NCBI GenBank assembly: GCA_964611645.1
Contig: CAZTAO010000011.1
Location: 47,057 to 111,056 of the forward strand
DNA length: 64,000 nucleotides
Origin: CAZTAO01 sp964611645
GTDB lineage: Bacteria > Armatimonadota > UBA5829
Direction of reading: 5' to 3'
A model generated the notes under the pieces. That model saw nothing but the letters and a program-made list of their open reading frames with translations. It ran no database searches and was not told the DNA's origin. A program made the position numbers and the translations under genes. Below, one piece after another: positions 41,001-48,668 of this stretch; positions within the stretch are counted from its first letter, which is position 1; each line of letters begins with the position of its first letter.

Positions 41001-42103
41001 GCTTCGGCACATTGGAGCCTGGAACCGATACTGCCCTCAAGGACATGAACTGCCTGATAGTCGGCGAAGATGGGCTCGATCCGGCGCGGATGTCGGAGTT
41101 CGCCAAGAGCGTGAAGCCGTATCTGGAGCAGGGCGGCACGCTGATTGTGTTACGCCAAAACAACGGCGAGATGTTCAGCCGGGGATGGTTGCCGACTAAA
41201 TGCCTTCTGCCCGACGCCGACAGGGTCACGACCATGAGCTTCAGGCGGTCGCCTAACCACCCGATCTTGAAGGGTGTGACTGAAGACATGCTGCGGTGGT
41301 GGCGAGGGGATAACGTGGTATCCGCCAGGGACTTCCTGAAGTCGCCCGGGGGCGGTTGGCAGCCAATCATCGACTCCGGTGGCCCAGGCGGGCTGCGGTG
41401 GTGTTCGGTTGCGGAGGTGCAGGCAGGCGCGGGACGGATTGTGTTGTGCCAGATGAACATCGTATCCAAACTGGCGATGGAACCCGCGGCTGGGATGCTG
41501 CTGGAGAATATGCTCTCTTACGCAGCAACTCGAAAACCGCAGCCGGGCTGCACTCTGGCCTGCATCACCGACAAGAACAGCGCGGTAGCGAGTCGGCTGA
41601 CCGCTCTGGGGTTCAGCGCAGCATCGGAACCCGCAGATGTGACTCTTGTTGACGCTTCTTCCTCAGCGAGTGGGGAGACTGTTGCGGCAGTCCGTGGCAA
41701 GCTCACGGATGGCGGAACGGTCATTTTGCACGGCCTGACTCCGGAGAACAACGGGCGCTGGGCCAGCATATTGCCAGCCGGGATGATCCTGAAGCAGGTT
41801 GACCTGAAGCATGCTGTAAAGCAGAATGATGACCGTCTACTGGAGGGCATCAGCGGTACCGACCTGTGGTGGGGAGACAACCGGCCTTGGGACTATGTGG
41901 AAGAAGGTGGGACCCAGGTCGCTTATGCAGTCGAAGGCGCTACTGAAGGCACGGAGATCGTCGCTCCGGGAGCGCTGACCAGCGTGCCGGTCGGCAAAGG
42001 GCGGCTGTTGATAGACCAGATGCTGTGGGAGAAGGACGACGTGAACAAGTCGCGTTCCGGCCAGTATATCTCGGGCTTGCTGGGGAATGTGTTGGCGCAA
42101 TGA
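38084..42103 (+). CDS. Large secreted GH2-like glycoside hydrolase
   Basis: About 1339 residues from ATG 38084 (GAGAGG upstream; the longer frame from 38009 overlaps the promoter). Signal peptide RLIVTVLITLAIVNACAALFA. An N-terminal beta region, then a GH2 sugar-binding domain (LRFGEVRFGCKAYLNGTYLG, FQFDVSRVVKPGQVNTLLVR), an immunoglobulin-like domain, and a TIM barrel with RHHCIPPFPIMMDAADEAG and ASLVMWSAENEI (Glu as acid/base), followed by PVILGEDGLL (candidate nucleophile). The C-terminal ~400 residues include two GATase-like folds (GGTLIVLRQN). Substrate unknown. Its stop overlaps the next gene by ATGA, so the downstream genes are co-translated. Confidence 0.85.
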   Translation: MRLSRLIVTVLITLAIVNACAALFAQGSPPTIESFALKSFFSPVAPGDPVEVTVKATRPGGIKELWVFFERSRYVRADGREEQMISFKLKPTGKPDEFRADITVPKMRSDKPELPVPEGPYRLIIYGGLDDSGNGYYHSYGYADSLAFDPKDKRPWLAKVELPGTARSTKLRYTIALASRRKASSVLAYTATITDKFGSQVTKPVEGSVTVAPGGKAVRKTLESALPGKADEYRVKVVFREKSTGRTQEEYRRLPADIVAEPRRELRLDGMVWEYAPDKGDKMVGDTISPTNPSPANVVWQQGRRMWAGRSLDSIFGEGTQAVWVRAKFQLTKEMAGKRCELRFGEVRFGCKAYLNGTYLGEHIGPFFPFQFDVSRVVKPGQVNTLLVRIMDERVGKTKATGRFADRTLWPIPAAMYDGVGIPQEVSLRAYPAAYLDDVFAQPSFQRKELLVRTSISNASASSGKIALQQQVEEPNGTVVLRLPTKTVTLAGNKPIETTLSAKWANPKLWAPGSPYLYRLRSTITGPDGKVIDEVSTRFGFREFWVDGRNLMFNGQVFRGRVYPQHRYFTTYEESAEHWRELSARLEGFLPSIYRHHCIPPFPIMMDAADEAGVMVENEGPLGSVVSDLENPSTWKNYRQMWTAFAKRDRNHASLVMWSAENEILICTNTYPDLYGANQKNLLAIGRHIESLDPTRPIEFNGDADVDGTWSTMNFHYPRWWYQHPDMPNSAFWLEYGKSNLQTDTSYPLRITWNTPKPVILGEDGLLAAATQPHDLTSYGGDLPYRLHYDGGTWGTQPVDDKAHAMLTEGYRNAGVAMTSVAYGGTGGPECDKALLAVRSFVRERDSRFWSGEAATRTIYLHHDAMQPGAVAFTCGLVNGGKGIDAGKTSYQMKPGQMKRLEVKLNMPVVTKLTPVQFVTTVIRNGKTVFTETHNYVVYPRQFRAATGLKLGVLDRKGATADALSKLGLSFLRFGTLEPGTDTALKDMNCLIVGEDGLDPARMSEFAKSVKPYLEQGGTLIVLRQNNGEMFSRGWLPTKCLLPDADRVTTMSFRRSPNHPILKGVTEDMLRWWRGDNVVSARDFLKSPGGGWQPIIDSGGPGGLRWCSVAEVQAGAGRIVLCQMNIVSKLAMEPAAGMLLENMLSYAATRKPQPGCTLACITDKNSAVASRLTALGFSAASEPADVTLVDASSSASGETVAAVRGKLTDGGTVILHGLTPENNGRWASILPAGMILKQVDLKHAVKQNDDRLLEGISGTDLWWGDNRPWDYVEEGGTQVAYAVEGATEGTEIVAPGALTSVPVGKGRLLIDQMLWEKDDVNKSRSGQYISGLLGNVLAQ

Positions 42104-44358
42104 TAAGACGCCTGGCCGTGGTGTGTATAGCGTGGCTGGCCTTGTGCCTTTGGGCAGGCTCTCCGGCTTGGGCTATGTCTATGCCAGAGCCACATAGGTC
42201 TGAGATGGCGTTCGACGAGCCTGCCCCCTACTACGCCTATGACCTGCAAGATGACATCGGCTACGGCGCGTCGGCGAATCTGCACTGGCACGAGGGAGGC
42301 TGTCTTGCCATCGATTACGCGTTCAAGATGCAAGGCAAGATCGTAGAATGGCTGACATTCGCGCCACTGCCGTCGATAGGTGTGTCGTTCAAAGCAAAGA
42401 CCGAGCAGCCGGTGCGGCTCGTGCTGCGGCTGGTGGATCAAAACGGCAGGCTGCTGGAGGAAAGGCGGGACTTGCCTGGCGAGAGCGACTGGCAGGATAT
42501 GCAGTGGTTGGTGTGGACAGCCAAGCCCACCTCTGCCAAGGCCCGATGGTCGCCGGGGACTCTCGCAATCGGGGTCGAGCACAGCGGCTCCTCCGACTAC
42601 TCCGGCACACTCTTGATCGATGATCTGTCCTGCATGGCCCGTGGTAACTCGCCTGCCAACGATGTCGAGAAACAGCACAGGAAGTGGTTTCTGGCCAACC
42701 TCGGGCTGCGGATTGTGGGCGAAAGGCCGGACGGCTACCTGTACTTTCCCGGAGAGAGGATAAGGCTGACTGTTTCGGTGCGCAGGCCTGAGCTTCCGCT
42801 TCCACTGGTCCTCACTGGCCACATCCGCCGGGGATCGGGAACAGACGCGGTTCCGGTGAAGACAGTGACCGCCCGACTGAACGCTGGTAACAGCTATACC
42901 GCCTCTATCGGTCTGCCTGTCAAGGAACTGGGGTACTATGAGGTGGTGTGGTCGGTGTCGGACGGGAGGTCTTCGAGTCGACCTATGAGGACCAGCTTTG
43001 CCGTGATCCCCAAGAACCCACAGGATACCCAGCGGTGGGACTCGCCGTTCGGGATCAATGTGCACCGTTGGTGGCAAGGAGACCTGCTGGCGGTGGCGAG
43101 GCGGGCGGGCATTGCGTGGATACGGGATATGGCCATGGCGCCTTACGATCCGGCAACGGGCCAGTGCACCGGCGAAGACGAAGTGCTTGGCAAGGCCGAA
43201 GCCAACAAGCTGTGCTATCTGCCATGCTCGGAGTACTTTGATCCGGGCGATTCGGATGTGCGCCAGGACAATGGCCGTTGGGTCTTCCCGCATGCTGCGA
43301 AGAAGGTGGAAGCGTATGCCCGGATGCACAACAGTCGGATTACGCATTTCGAACTGTACAATGAGCCGCTGCACTTTGTCTGGGGGACGAAGTTCGATCC
43401 CGTGGGTAAGCGGTTCGATGGCAAGATCGGCGAGCCCGGCGGGATGTGGAAAGGGCCCTTTCTGGATTTCGGCATAGCGCAGACCGAGGCGCTTCACCGG
43501 GGCGACCCGAATATGAAGATGATCTGGCCGGAGATCGATGTGTTTATGGACACGAAGATATTCGCCGAAGCGGGGGCAAAGCCATATATGCAGGTAACCG
43601 CGCCCCACACCTACAACGTCCACGATGACAAGCCCGAGACCCAGGCCTTTGCGCTGGGAATGCCGGAGGTTCGAAAGTACTTCAGGGAAAACGGGATGGA
43701 CACTGATGTCTGGGTTACGGAAGTTGGACTGAGCACATACAAGCTCAAGCCCGGCGATGAAACCCCAAAGAATTACCTCAAGCCCCAGACAGAGCAGCAG
43801 CAGGCGGAGAAGCTTGCCCGGACAATAATTATCGACCTCGCATCCGGCATCAACAAGACATTCTGGTATGATCTCTATTGCGATGGCGAGGACCCATTCA
43901 ACTCCGAGCACAATTTCGGAATAGTCCGCTTCAACCCGCTCTACTGGTCCAATCCTTGGGCGCTGGACATAAGGAAGAACGCCCCCCGCCCACAGTACAA
44001 CCTCTCCGGCGTGTGGCACAACACATTCGAGCCAAAACCCGGCCTGGCAGCGTATGCCAATGTGATTCACTGGCTAGACGGCGTGAAATCGCTGGATAGG
44101 CTCAAATCGGATGGTTGGGTATACTCGTTCAGGAGACCGGGGGCGAAGGGCGTGACGTTGGTGGCTTGGACAACCGAGAAGGAAACGACCCTCAGGCTTC
44201 GACTCCGCTCAGCCGGCGGCTATGCCACGGTCTATGACCTATATGGAGAAGCGCGGAGAGTAGCGGTCAAGAACGGGGTTACCACGCTGAAGTTGACCCA
44301 ATCACCGGTGTTTGTGGAGGGGTTGAGTGGCACGACTGCGACAACGGGAGGCAAGTAA
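42100..44358 (+). CDS. Secreted GH-A-clan glycoside hydrolase (GH39/GH5-like)
   Basis: 752 residues, start ATG 42100 overlapping the previous stop. Signal peptide RRLAVVCIAWLALCLWAGS...AWA. An N-terminal jelly-roll-like region (~30-190) is followed by beta domains and a TIM barrel: PFGINVHRWW, IAWIRDMAMAPYD, then ITHFELYNEPLHF (NEP motif, catalytic acid/base Glu), and TDVWVTEVGLS (nucleophile Glu), with QVTAPHTYNVHDD between. This is the clan GH-A arrangement seen in GH39/GH5-like enzymes. It acts extracellularly on an unknown glycan together with the GH2-like partner. The end includes a small beta sandwich. Confidence 0.8.
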   Translation: MIRRLAVVCIAWLALCLWAGSPAWAMSMPEPHRSEMAFDEPAPYYAYDLQDDIGYGASANLHWHEGGCLAIDYAFKMQGKIVEWLTFAPLPSIGVSFKAKTEQPVRLVLRLVDQNGRLLEERRDLPGESDWQDMQWLVWTAKPTSAKARWSPGTLAIGVEHSGSSDYSGTLLIDDLSCMARGNSPANDVEKQHRKWFLANLGLRIVGERPDGYLYFPGERIRLTVSVRRPELPLPLVLTGHIRRGSGTDAVPVKTVTARLNAGNSYTASIGLPVKELGYYEVVWSVSDGRSSSRPMRTSFAVIPKNPQDTQRWDSPFGINVHRWWQGDLLAVARRAGIAWIRDMAMAPYDPATGQCTGEDEVLGKAEANKLCYLPCSEYFDPGDSDVRQDNGRWVFPHAAKKVEAYARMHNSRITHFELYNEPLHFVWGTKFDPVGKRFDGKIGEPGGMWKGPFLDFGIAQTEALHRGDPNMKMIWPEIDVFMDTKIFAEAGAKPYMQVTAPHTYNVHDDKPETQAFALGMPEVRKYFRENGMDTDVWVTEVGLSTYKLKPGDETPKNYLKPQTEQQQAEKLARTIIIDLASGINKTFWYDLYCDGEDPFNSEHNFGIVRFNPLYWSNPWALDIRKNAPRPQYNLSGVWHNTFEPKPGLAAYANVIHWLDGVKSLDRLKSDGWVYSFRRPGAKGVTLVAWTTEKETTLRLRLRSAGGYATVYDLYGEARRVAVKNGVTTLKLTQSPVFVEGLSGTTATTGGK

Positions 44359-44991
44359 ATGCAGCAAGTTCTGAAGACGGTCTTTGTGGTATTGTTGCTG
44401 GTTGCAGCGGGTTCCGCGATGGCACATCAGCCGCGGATAGTCTCCAGCAACACGGTTGAAGTCAAGGACCCCGAGGTATCACAGGCTTTCTACGCGGAAC
44501 TCAGTGGCAAACCTCAGACTTACCGAATCAGTTCCAAAACGAAGTTCCGGCTCTACGTCCAGCTCACAATACCAGACCTTGCGGGCAATCGGCGCGACTT
44601 CACTGCTGACATATCTAGGAATGGGAAGCGCATATCCAGGCTGGATGGAGCCAGGGCCAAGTGGAAGAAGTTCCACGAGCCATTCAGCGGCGGAGACTAC
44701 TTGCTCGGGCCTGAGTACGAACTCGCCAGCGCGGAACCGGGAACCTATGAAGTGCGAGTCTACAACCGCGACAGAGCAGGCAAGTATGTGTTTGTGGCGG
44801 GGAGGAAAGAGTCATTCTCTCTGTCGGATATCACGAAAACGATGAAACTGATGCCGGAGGTCAAGAAATACATGGAGACGCCGGCTTCGTCGGCCAAGCC
44901 GAAGTCCGACAACAGGCCGGGGACCGCGACGGAACCTCAACAGCAACCACCTCCGTCTCCTCCGGAGACCACGAGCGACAAGCCAAAGTAG
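44359..44991 (+). CDS. Small secreted protein of unknown function
   Basis: 210 residues, start ATG 44359 directly after the previous stop, with GGAGG upstream (GGAGGCAAGTAA-ATG). Signal peptide QQVLKTVFVVLLLVAAGSAMA. The ~130-residue middle is beta-rich (FRLYVQLTIPDLAGNRRDFT, GTYEVRVYNRDRAGKYVFVA) and could be a PPC- or Ig-like domain. The tail is a low-complexity Pro/Gln/Ser-rich linker. As the third gene of the GH2 operon it may be an accessory or binding protein; the function is not known. Confidence 0.7.
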   Translation: MQQVLKTVFVVLLLVAAGSAMAHQPRIVSSNTVEVKDPEVSQAFYAELSGKPQTYRISSKTKFRLYVQLTIPDLAGNRRDFTADISRNGKRISRLDGARAKWKKFHEPFSGGDYLLGPEYELASAEPGTYEVRVYNRDRAGKYVFVAGRKESFSLSDITKTMKLMPEVKKYMETPASSAKPKSDNRPGTATEPQQQPPPSPPETTSDKPK

Positions 44992-45005
44992 CGCGGCGCT
45001 CCGTA

Positions 45006-45042
45006 TGCCTGCAGGCAAACTTGCATTCCAAACCTGCAGGTT
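45006..45042. promoter_or_regulatory. Two CTGCAGG palindromes at the membrane-protein promoter
   Basis: TGCCTGCAGGCA (45006-45017) and AACCTGCAGGTT (45031-45042), each a perfect 12-bp palindrome, 25 bp centre to centre. The second lies between the candidate -35 and -10 of the promoter at 45021-45049, so they are operator-like. Confidence 0.45.
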
Positions 45043-45049
45043 GTACCAT
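45021..45049 (+). promoter_or_regulatory. Candidate promoter of the membrane-protein gene
   Basis: TTGCAT (45021-45026), 17-bp spacer, TACCAT (45044-45049), 38 bp before GTG 45087. Confidence 0.5.
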
Positions 45050-45086
45050 CCAGTCACCAATCGCGCCAGACCACAGGAGAGTCGCC

Positions 45087-46094
45087 GTGCCCAGACCCTG
45101 CTTCACCCGTCCAGCCTTGATACTGCTGCTGCTGTCGCCCGCAATCGGGGAACTGCTGTCGAGTTCCGCCCCGCCCGCGGAGTTCTTCAACCCCATTGGA
45201 ATCGTGATGCTCTCCGCGCTCTATGGCAGTGGAGCGATCCTGATCCGCGAATTAAAGCTGTACTGGCGCAAGGGTTGGCTGGCGGTGTTTTTGCTTGGGC
45301 TGGCATACGCGATCGTTGAAGAGGGAATGATGTGCAAAAGCTTCTTCGACCCCGGCTGGGTCGACATTGGGCCGTTGGGAAAGTATGGCCGGCTTGGCGG
45401 GGTCAACTGGGCCTGGACGGAGCTTCTTTGCGGATACCACGCAGTCTTCAGCATAGCGATACCAATTCTGCTGGTCGAACTCACTTTCCCCGAGCGGAGG
45501 AATGAGCATTGGGTGTCGCCCAAATGCGCGATAGTTCTGGCCGTGCTGATGGCTCTTGACGTGGTTCTGGGCTACTTTGGCCTGTCGAAGTATCGCCCGC
45601 CGATGGGACTCTACGTCGTCTTTGTCCTGCTGGCTGGCGGGCTGGTGTTCGTGGCGAAGGTTCTGGACTGGCCTAAGGCCGCTGAACCCGAGCCGGATGC
45701 AAAGCCCGTCGCCAAACCCTGGAAGTTCTGGCTGGTGGGGCTGCTCGGCGGGTTCTGCTTTATGTTCACATTCTACGGACTACCGGCCCTGGGCACAGTG
45801 CCACCGCTCGCAACTATGGGCGTGGGCTTAGCGGCGGTAGTTCTCACCGGGTGGGCGCTGGTGCGGATGTCTGGAGGTGGCGCCGCGTGGTCGGACATTC
45901 ACCGGTTCTGGGCTGCTGCCGGAGGGCTCGGGGTGCTGATATTCTCCGCGCTGGTCGCCGAGATCGACCAGAAACGGCCCGACAACACCACCGGCATGGC
46001 AGCGGTGGCCGTGATTGCAGTCGCGCTGCTGCGGTGGCTGAGAGGCAAGATAGCGGGGAGAGGGGACAGCAATCTACCCAGATCATCCAGTTAG
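45087..46094 (+). CDS. Conserved multispan membrane protein of unknown function
   Basis: 335 residues from GTG 45087, supported by AGGAG 8 nt upstream; the longer frame from 45021 overlaps the promoter. About ten hydrophobic helices, for example PALILLLLSPAIGELL, WLAVFLLGLAYAIVEEG, VFSIAIPILLVEL, GLYVVFVLLAGGLVFVAKVL, GGLGVLIFSALVAEI. The AIVEEGMMCKSFFDPGW stretch is the most distinctive part; a glutamate pair in a membrane helix recalls the CPBP protease motif, but the rest of that motif is not evident. It is not a recognised transporter. The stop overlaps that of the convergent gene by 4 bp. Confidence 0.65.
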   Translation: MPRPCFTRPALILLLLSPAIGELLSSSAPPAEFFNPIGIVMLSALYGSGAILIRELKLYWRKGWLAVFLLGLAYAIVEEGMMCKSFFDPGWVDIGPLGKYGRLGGVNWAWTELLCGYHAVFSIAIPILLVELTFPERRNEHWVSPKCAIVLAVLMALDVVLGYFGLSKYRPPMGLYVVFVLLAGGLVFVAKVLDWPKAAEPEPDAKPVAKPWKFWLVGLLGGFCFMFTFYGLPALGTVPPLATMGVGLAAVVLTGWALVRMSGGGAAWSDIHRFWAAAGGLGVLIFSALVAEIDQKRPDNTTGMAAVAVIAVALLRWLRGKIAGRGDSNLPRSSS

Positions 46095-46603
46095 TCTATC
46101 TCTATGAACTGCCATTGGTCATCGATGTCAATGTGCGCCCAGAGGTTGAACTGACTGTCCACTTTCTCTGGCGAGGTCCTCACGAAGCCGCTTGGGCCGT
46201 TAGGATCATCGTCGGTCCAGAGACAGATGACACCATTATCCCACACCTGAACCTTCACTATCTGAATGAGACCAATCCTTTGAGGCATCGCCACAGACTT
46301 CTTAGCCTCAACGAGAGCAGCAATCCTGTTCAGATTGCTCTTGATCATCTTGTATTGCATCTTGAGTGGCCAATGTGTTGCGCACACCGAGAAGATCACA
46401 AACAGACACAGGACGACGGCACAGAGGTCCCGAACCTGCACATTACGGGGAGACCACTTCCCTGGCCAGAGGAAGCAGAGCAGCAGGAACAGTGGAATAC
46501 CCAGTACACTGCCGACATACTCGGCGGTCCATCCTGCAGCCGAAGCAGATGCAAGAATCAGCATAAGCGTAAAGAAGATGAGCGGGTATGGCCTGAATGT
46601 CAT
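46091..46603 (-). CDS. Small three-helix membrane protein
   Basis: 170 residues, ATG 46603. Three membrane helices (LIFFTLMLILASASAAGW, SVLGIPLFLLLCFLWP, LCAVVLCLFVIFSVCATHW) in the first ~95 residues, then a soluble ~75-residue tail with VQVWDNGVICLWTDDDPNGP. No family is recognised. The 206-bp gap behind it holds repeats. Confidence 0.55.
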   Translation of the reverse strand: MTFRPYPLIFFTLMLILASASAAGWTAEYVGSVLGIPLFLLLCFLWPGKWSPRNVQVRDLCAVVLCLFVIFSVCATHWPLKMQYKMIKSNLNRIAALVEAKKSVAMPQRIGLIQIVKVQVWDNGVICLWTDDDPNGPSGFVRTSPEKVDSQFNLWAHIDIDDQWQFIEID

Positions 46604-46638
46604 TGAGGTCTTCCTTTCCGGATTGATAGTTCGAATGC

Positions 46639-46663
46639 CCCTCCAGGTAAGATACCTGGAGGG
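46639..46663. repeat. CCCTCCAGGTA palindrome, copy 4
   Basis: CCCTCCAGGTA (46639-46649), loop AGA, TACCTGGAGGG (46653-46663). Confidence 0.85.
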
Positions 46664-46667
46664 ATGG

Positions 46668-46700
46668 GCAAAGCAGATTCCTCCTGCGTCGGAATGACAC
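46668..46700. repeat. GCAGATTC...GGAATGAC element
   Basis: GCAAAGCAGATTCCTCCTGCGTCGGAATGAC, the same sequence type as the arms surrounding the assembly gap (18909, 19011). Confidence 0.65.
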
Positions 46701-46810
46701 GACTTTGACCGACGACTTTCGACCGACGACCGACAACCCCTGACTCCGTACTTCCTTACTCCCTACTTCCTTACTCCCTACTCCCTACTTCCTCGCTCCT
46801 ACTCCCTGCC
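46701..46810. repeat. Low-complexity tandem tracts
   Basis: First CGACTTTGACCGACGACTTTC and repeats of CCGACGA, then an almost pure pyrimidine run of CTACTTCCTTACTC-type units up to 46810. No gene; strand-biased sequence. Confidence 0.6.
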
Positions 46811-47481
46811 TACCTCTCATTACCCAGCAACCTCAGCGGGGACTCATCTTCTTCTATTTCGGAGAAGCGGCTTACTGGTTCGGCGAAGAAGTTGTCGGTG
46901 TTGTCGTCGTTTACCGCAGATACCTCGCCGCAGATGAGCGCGCCGGCTTCTTTGGCGGCCCAGAACTTGTGGTACATCCTGGGGGTCAGGGTGATGCTCT
47001 CGCCCGGATAGAACTTCAGGACCTCGCCCGGTTGGACGATGCGCTCTATTCCGTCGCAATAGACAGTCACCGGCGACTCTCTGTCCACCGAATCATCATC
47101 TTTGGCGTTGTATAGCTCTATCTCCATCACCCCACCCGCGCGGTTGATGATGTCTTCCGTTTTGGACCAGTGGAAATGGAGCGGGAGGCGTTGGCCGGGG
47201 GAGAGCAGGATCAGTTTCTCGGCGTATGGCGTGCCAAGGCCGGGGTTGGCGTGGTTGCCGTTCCTGAGCACGAACATAACCGCGCCGCAGGCGTTGAAAT
47301 CCCCCTGGCCAAAATCCGTGATGTCCCAGCCGAGGCCATTGAGCTTCACCCGGCTGCACTCCGGCCCGGCGTTCTTCCACTGCCCCGCTGACCAATCGGC
47401 AAACGGCGGCAGGCTTATACAGTATCTGTCTAGCACATCCAGCGACGCTTGAAGCGCTCTGTTGATCTCGGACCTTTTCAT
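46810..47481 (-). CDS. D-lyxose ketol-isomerase-family cupin
   Basis: 223 residues, start ATG 47481. It belongs to the cupin family that includes bacterial D-lyxose isomerase (EC 5.3.1.15) and related sugar isomerases. The cupin metal site is seen as LHFHWSKTEDIINR (two His and a Glu) with a second part near ITLTPRMYHKFWA (fourth ligand His). It interconverts an aldose with its ketose; the exact sugar (lyxose/mannose type) is inferred from family only. It is the last gene of a minus-strand operon headed by a GntR regulator. Confidence 0.8.
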   Translation of the reverse strand: MKRSEINRALQASLDVLDRYCISLPPFADWSAGQWKNAGPECSRVKLNGLGWDITDFGQGDFNACGAVMFVLRNGNHANPGLGTPYAEKLILLSPGQRLPLHFHWSKTEDIINRAGGVMEIELYNAKDDDSVDRESPVTVYCDGIERIVQPGEVLKFYPGESITLTPRMYHKFWAAKEAGALICGEVSAVNDDNTDNFFAEPVSRFSEIEEDESPLRLLGNER

Positions 47482-47549
47482 CTTGTGTACCTCTCACAGA
47501 TATCGTTTGACGTGTTTATTATGCTGCGGGAACTTACACCCTTCACCCG

Positions 47550-48326
47550 TTAGTGCATTACCGATCCGCCTGCCAGGTTCAGGGACTGGCCGGTTATGTA
47601 GCTGGCGTCGTCGCTGGCCAGATAGACGACGGCTTTGGCAACGTCGACCGGGTCGCAGAGGCGGCCCATTGGTATCTTGTTCTCCATGTATGGTCGAACT
47701 TCCTCGACCGTCATATTGCGTTTCTTCGCGTAGTCCTCTATCATTGCGTCCCACAGCGGAGTGAAGACTACCCCCGGACAGAGAGCGTTGACCCGTATGC
47801 CCTCGCGAGCATATTCTACCGCGATGGACTGTGTCAGGCCGATGATCCCGAACTTGCTGGCGCAGTAGGCGGCGTATTGGCTGTTGCCGGTCTTGCCGGA
47901 CTGGCTGGACATGTTGATGATGATACCGCGCTTCCTCGGCAACATTCTCTTCACCGCCACCTGGCATCCGACGAACGCGCCGCGGAGGTTAATGCGGATA
48001 GTCTTGTCCCAAAGCTCTTCGCTGCACTCGTGGAACGGAGTGATATATGAGACGCCCGCGTTGTTGACCCATATCTCAATCGGCCCGAGTTTGGCCTCTA
48101 TCTCATCGGCGGCTTTCTCGACTGCTGGCATATCCGCGACGTCGAACACAAACGCCTCCGCCCTGCCACCACTAGCCTTGATCTCATCGGCTACGGACTG
48201 TGCGGTTTCGAGGCGCACATCAGTCACCGCCACAACCGCCCCCTCAATTGCCAGTTCCCTGCATATCGCGGCGCCTATACCGCTGCCGCCGCCGGTTACC
48301 ACGGCGACCCTGTTTTCTAGTTTCAT
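47550..48326 (-). CDS. Short-chain dehydrogenase/reductase (SDR)
   Basis: About 258 residues from ATG 48326, giving the standard SDR start KLENRVAVVTGGGSGIGAA. Hallmarks: TGGGSGIG cofactor loop, NNAGVSYI, catalytic Ser region (IINMSSQSGKTGNSQ) with YCASKFG (Tyr-x-x-x-Lys), and substrate-loop NALCPGVVFTPLWD. Such enzymes oxidise or reduce sugar or polyol carbonyls with NAD(P). It lies between the lipoyl-domain gene, whose frame runs 83 bp into it, and the D-lyxose isomerase gene. Substrate unknown. Confidence 0.88.
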   Translation of the reverse strand: MKLENRVAVVTGGGSGIGAAICRELAIEGAVVAVTDVRLETAQSVADEIKASGGRAEAFVFDVADMPAVEKAADEIEAKLGPIEIWVNNAGVSYITPFHECSEELWDKTIRINLRGAFVGCQVAVKRMLPRKRGIIINMSSQSGKTGNSQYAAYCASKFGIIGLTQSIAVEYAREGIRVNALCPGVVFTPLWDAMIEDYAKKRNMTVEEVRPYMENKIPMGRLCDPVDVAKAVVYLASDDASYITGQSLNLAGGSVMH

Positions 48327-48618
48327 TGCTGTGTTCCCTTCGTTGCACATAGGCGGGCCGGCACGGCGGGTAGGGTTCGTTGGGCGAGTCAAGGAGGTCG
48401 GCCAGCAGATCATCGACCGATACCTCCTCGTTCTCGAATGAGACCACTCTGAGGTAACCGCTCGCGGGAGACTCGAAGGCTATCACCGCTTTGTCGTCCA
48501 ACAGCTCCACCAACGGCTCCCCCTGTCTTACGTACTCCCCGTCCAGCTTCAGCCACTTCACCACGTGAGCGGTTTCCTTTGTCATGCCGAACTGCGGCAG
48601 TCGGACCTCTGTCGCCAT
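48244..48618 (-). CDS. Free-standing lipoyl-domain protein
   Basis: About 124 residues from ATG 48618. The first ~80 form a compact lipoyl/biotinyl domain: TEVRLPQFGMTKETAHVVKW, GEPLVELLDDKAVIAFESPA (Lys in DDKA is the lipoylation site) and GYLRVVSFENEEVSVDDLLAD. The remaining ~45 residues are basic, low-complexity and overlap the SDR gene, so the natural end may be earlier. It has no E2 catalytic core and no E1/E3 genes nearby; a role as a small acyl- or electron-carrying protein is possible. It lies after the zinc dehydrogenase in the operon. Confidence 0.75.
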   Translation of the reverse strand: MATEVRLPQFGMTKETAHVVKWLKLDGEYVRQGEPLVELLDDKAVIAFESPASGYLRVVSFENEEVSVDDLLADLLDSPNEPYPPCRPAYVQRREHSNETRKQGRRGNRRRQRYRRRDMQGTGN

Positions 48619-48668
48619 CAGGCCATCGCCTTTGGGGTTCGGCCCGTACACCTGGTTGCCGGGATCAT

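Noticed and set aside
41923..44070. 715-codon open frame on the minus strand inside the GH-A gene
   Set aside because: It is antisense to two clear signal-peptide-bearing glycosidases with catalytic motifs. High GC content makes long antisense frames common; no ribosome-binding site or recognisable domain.
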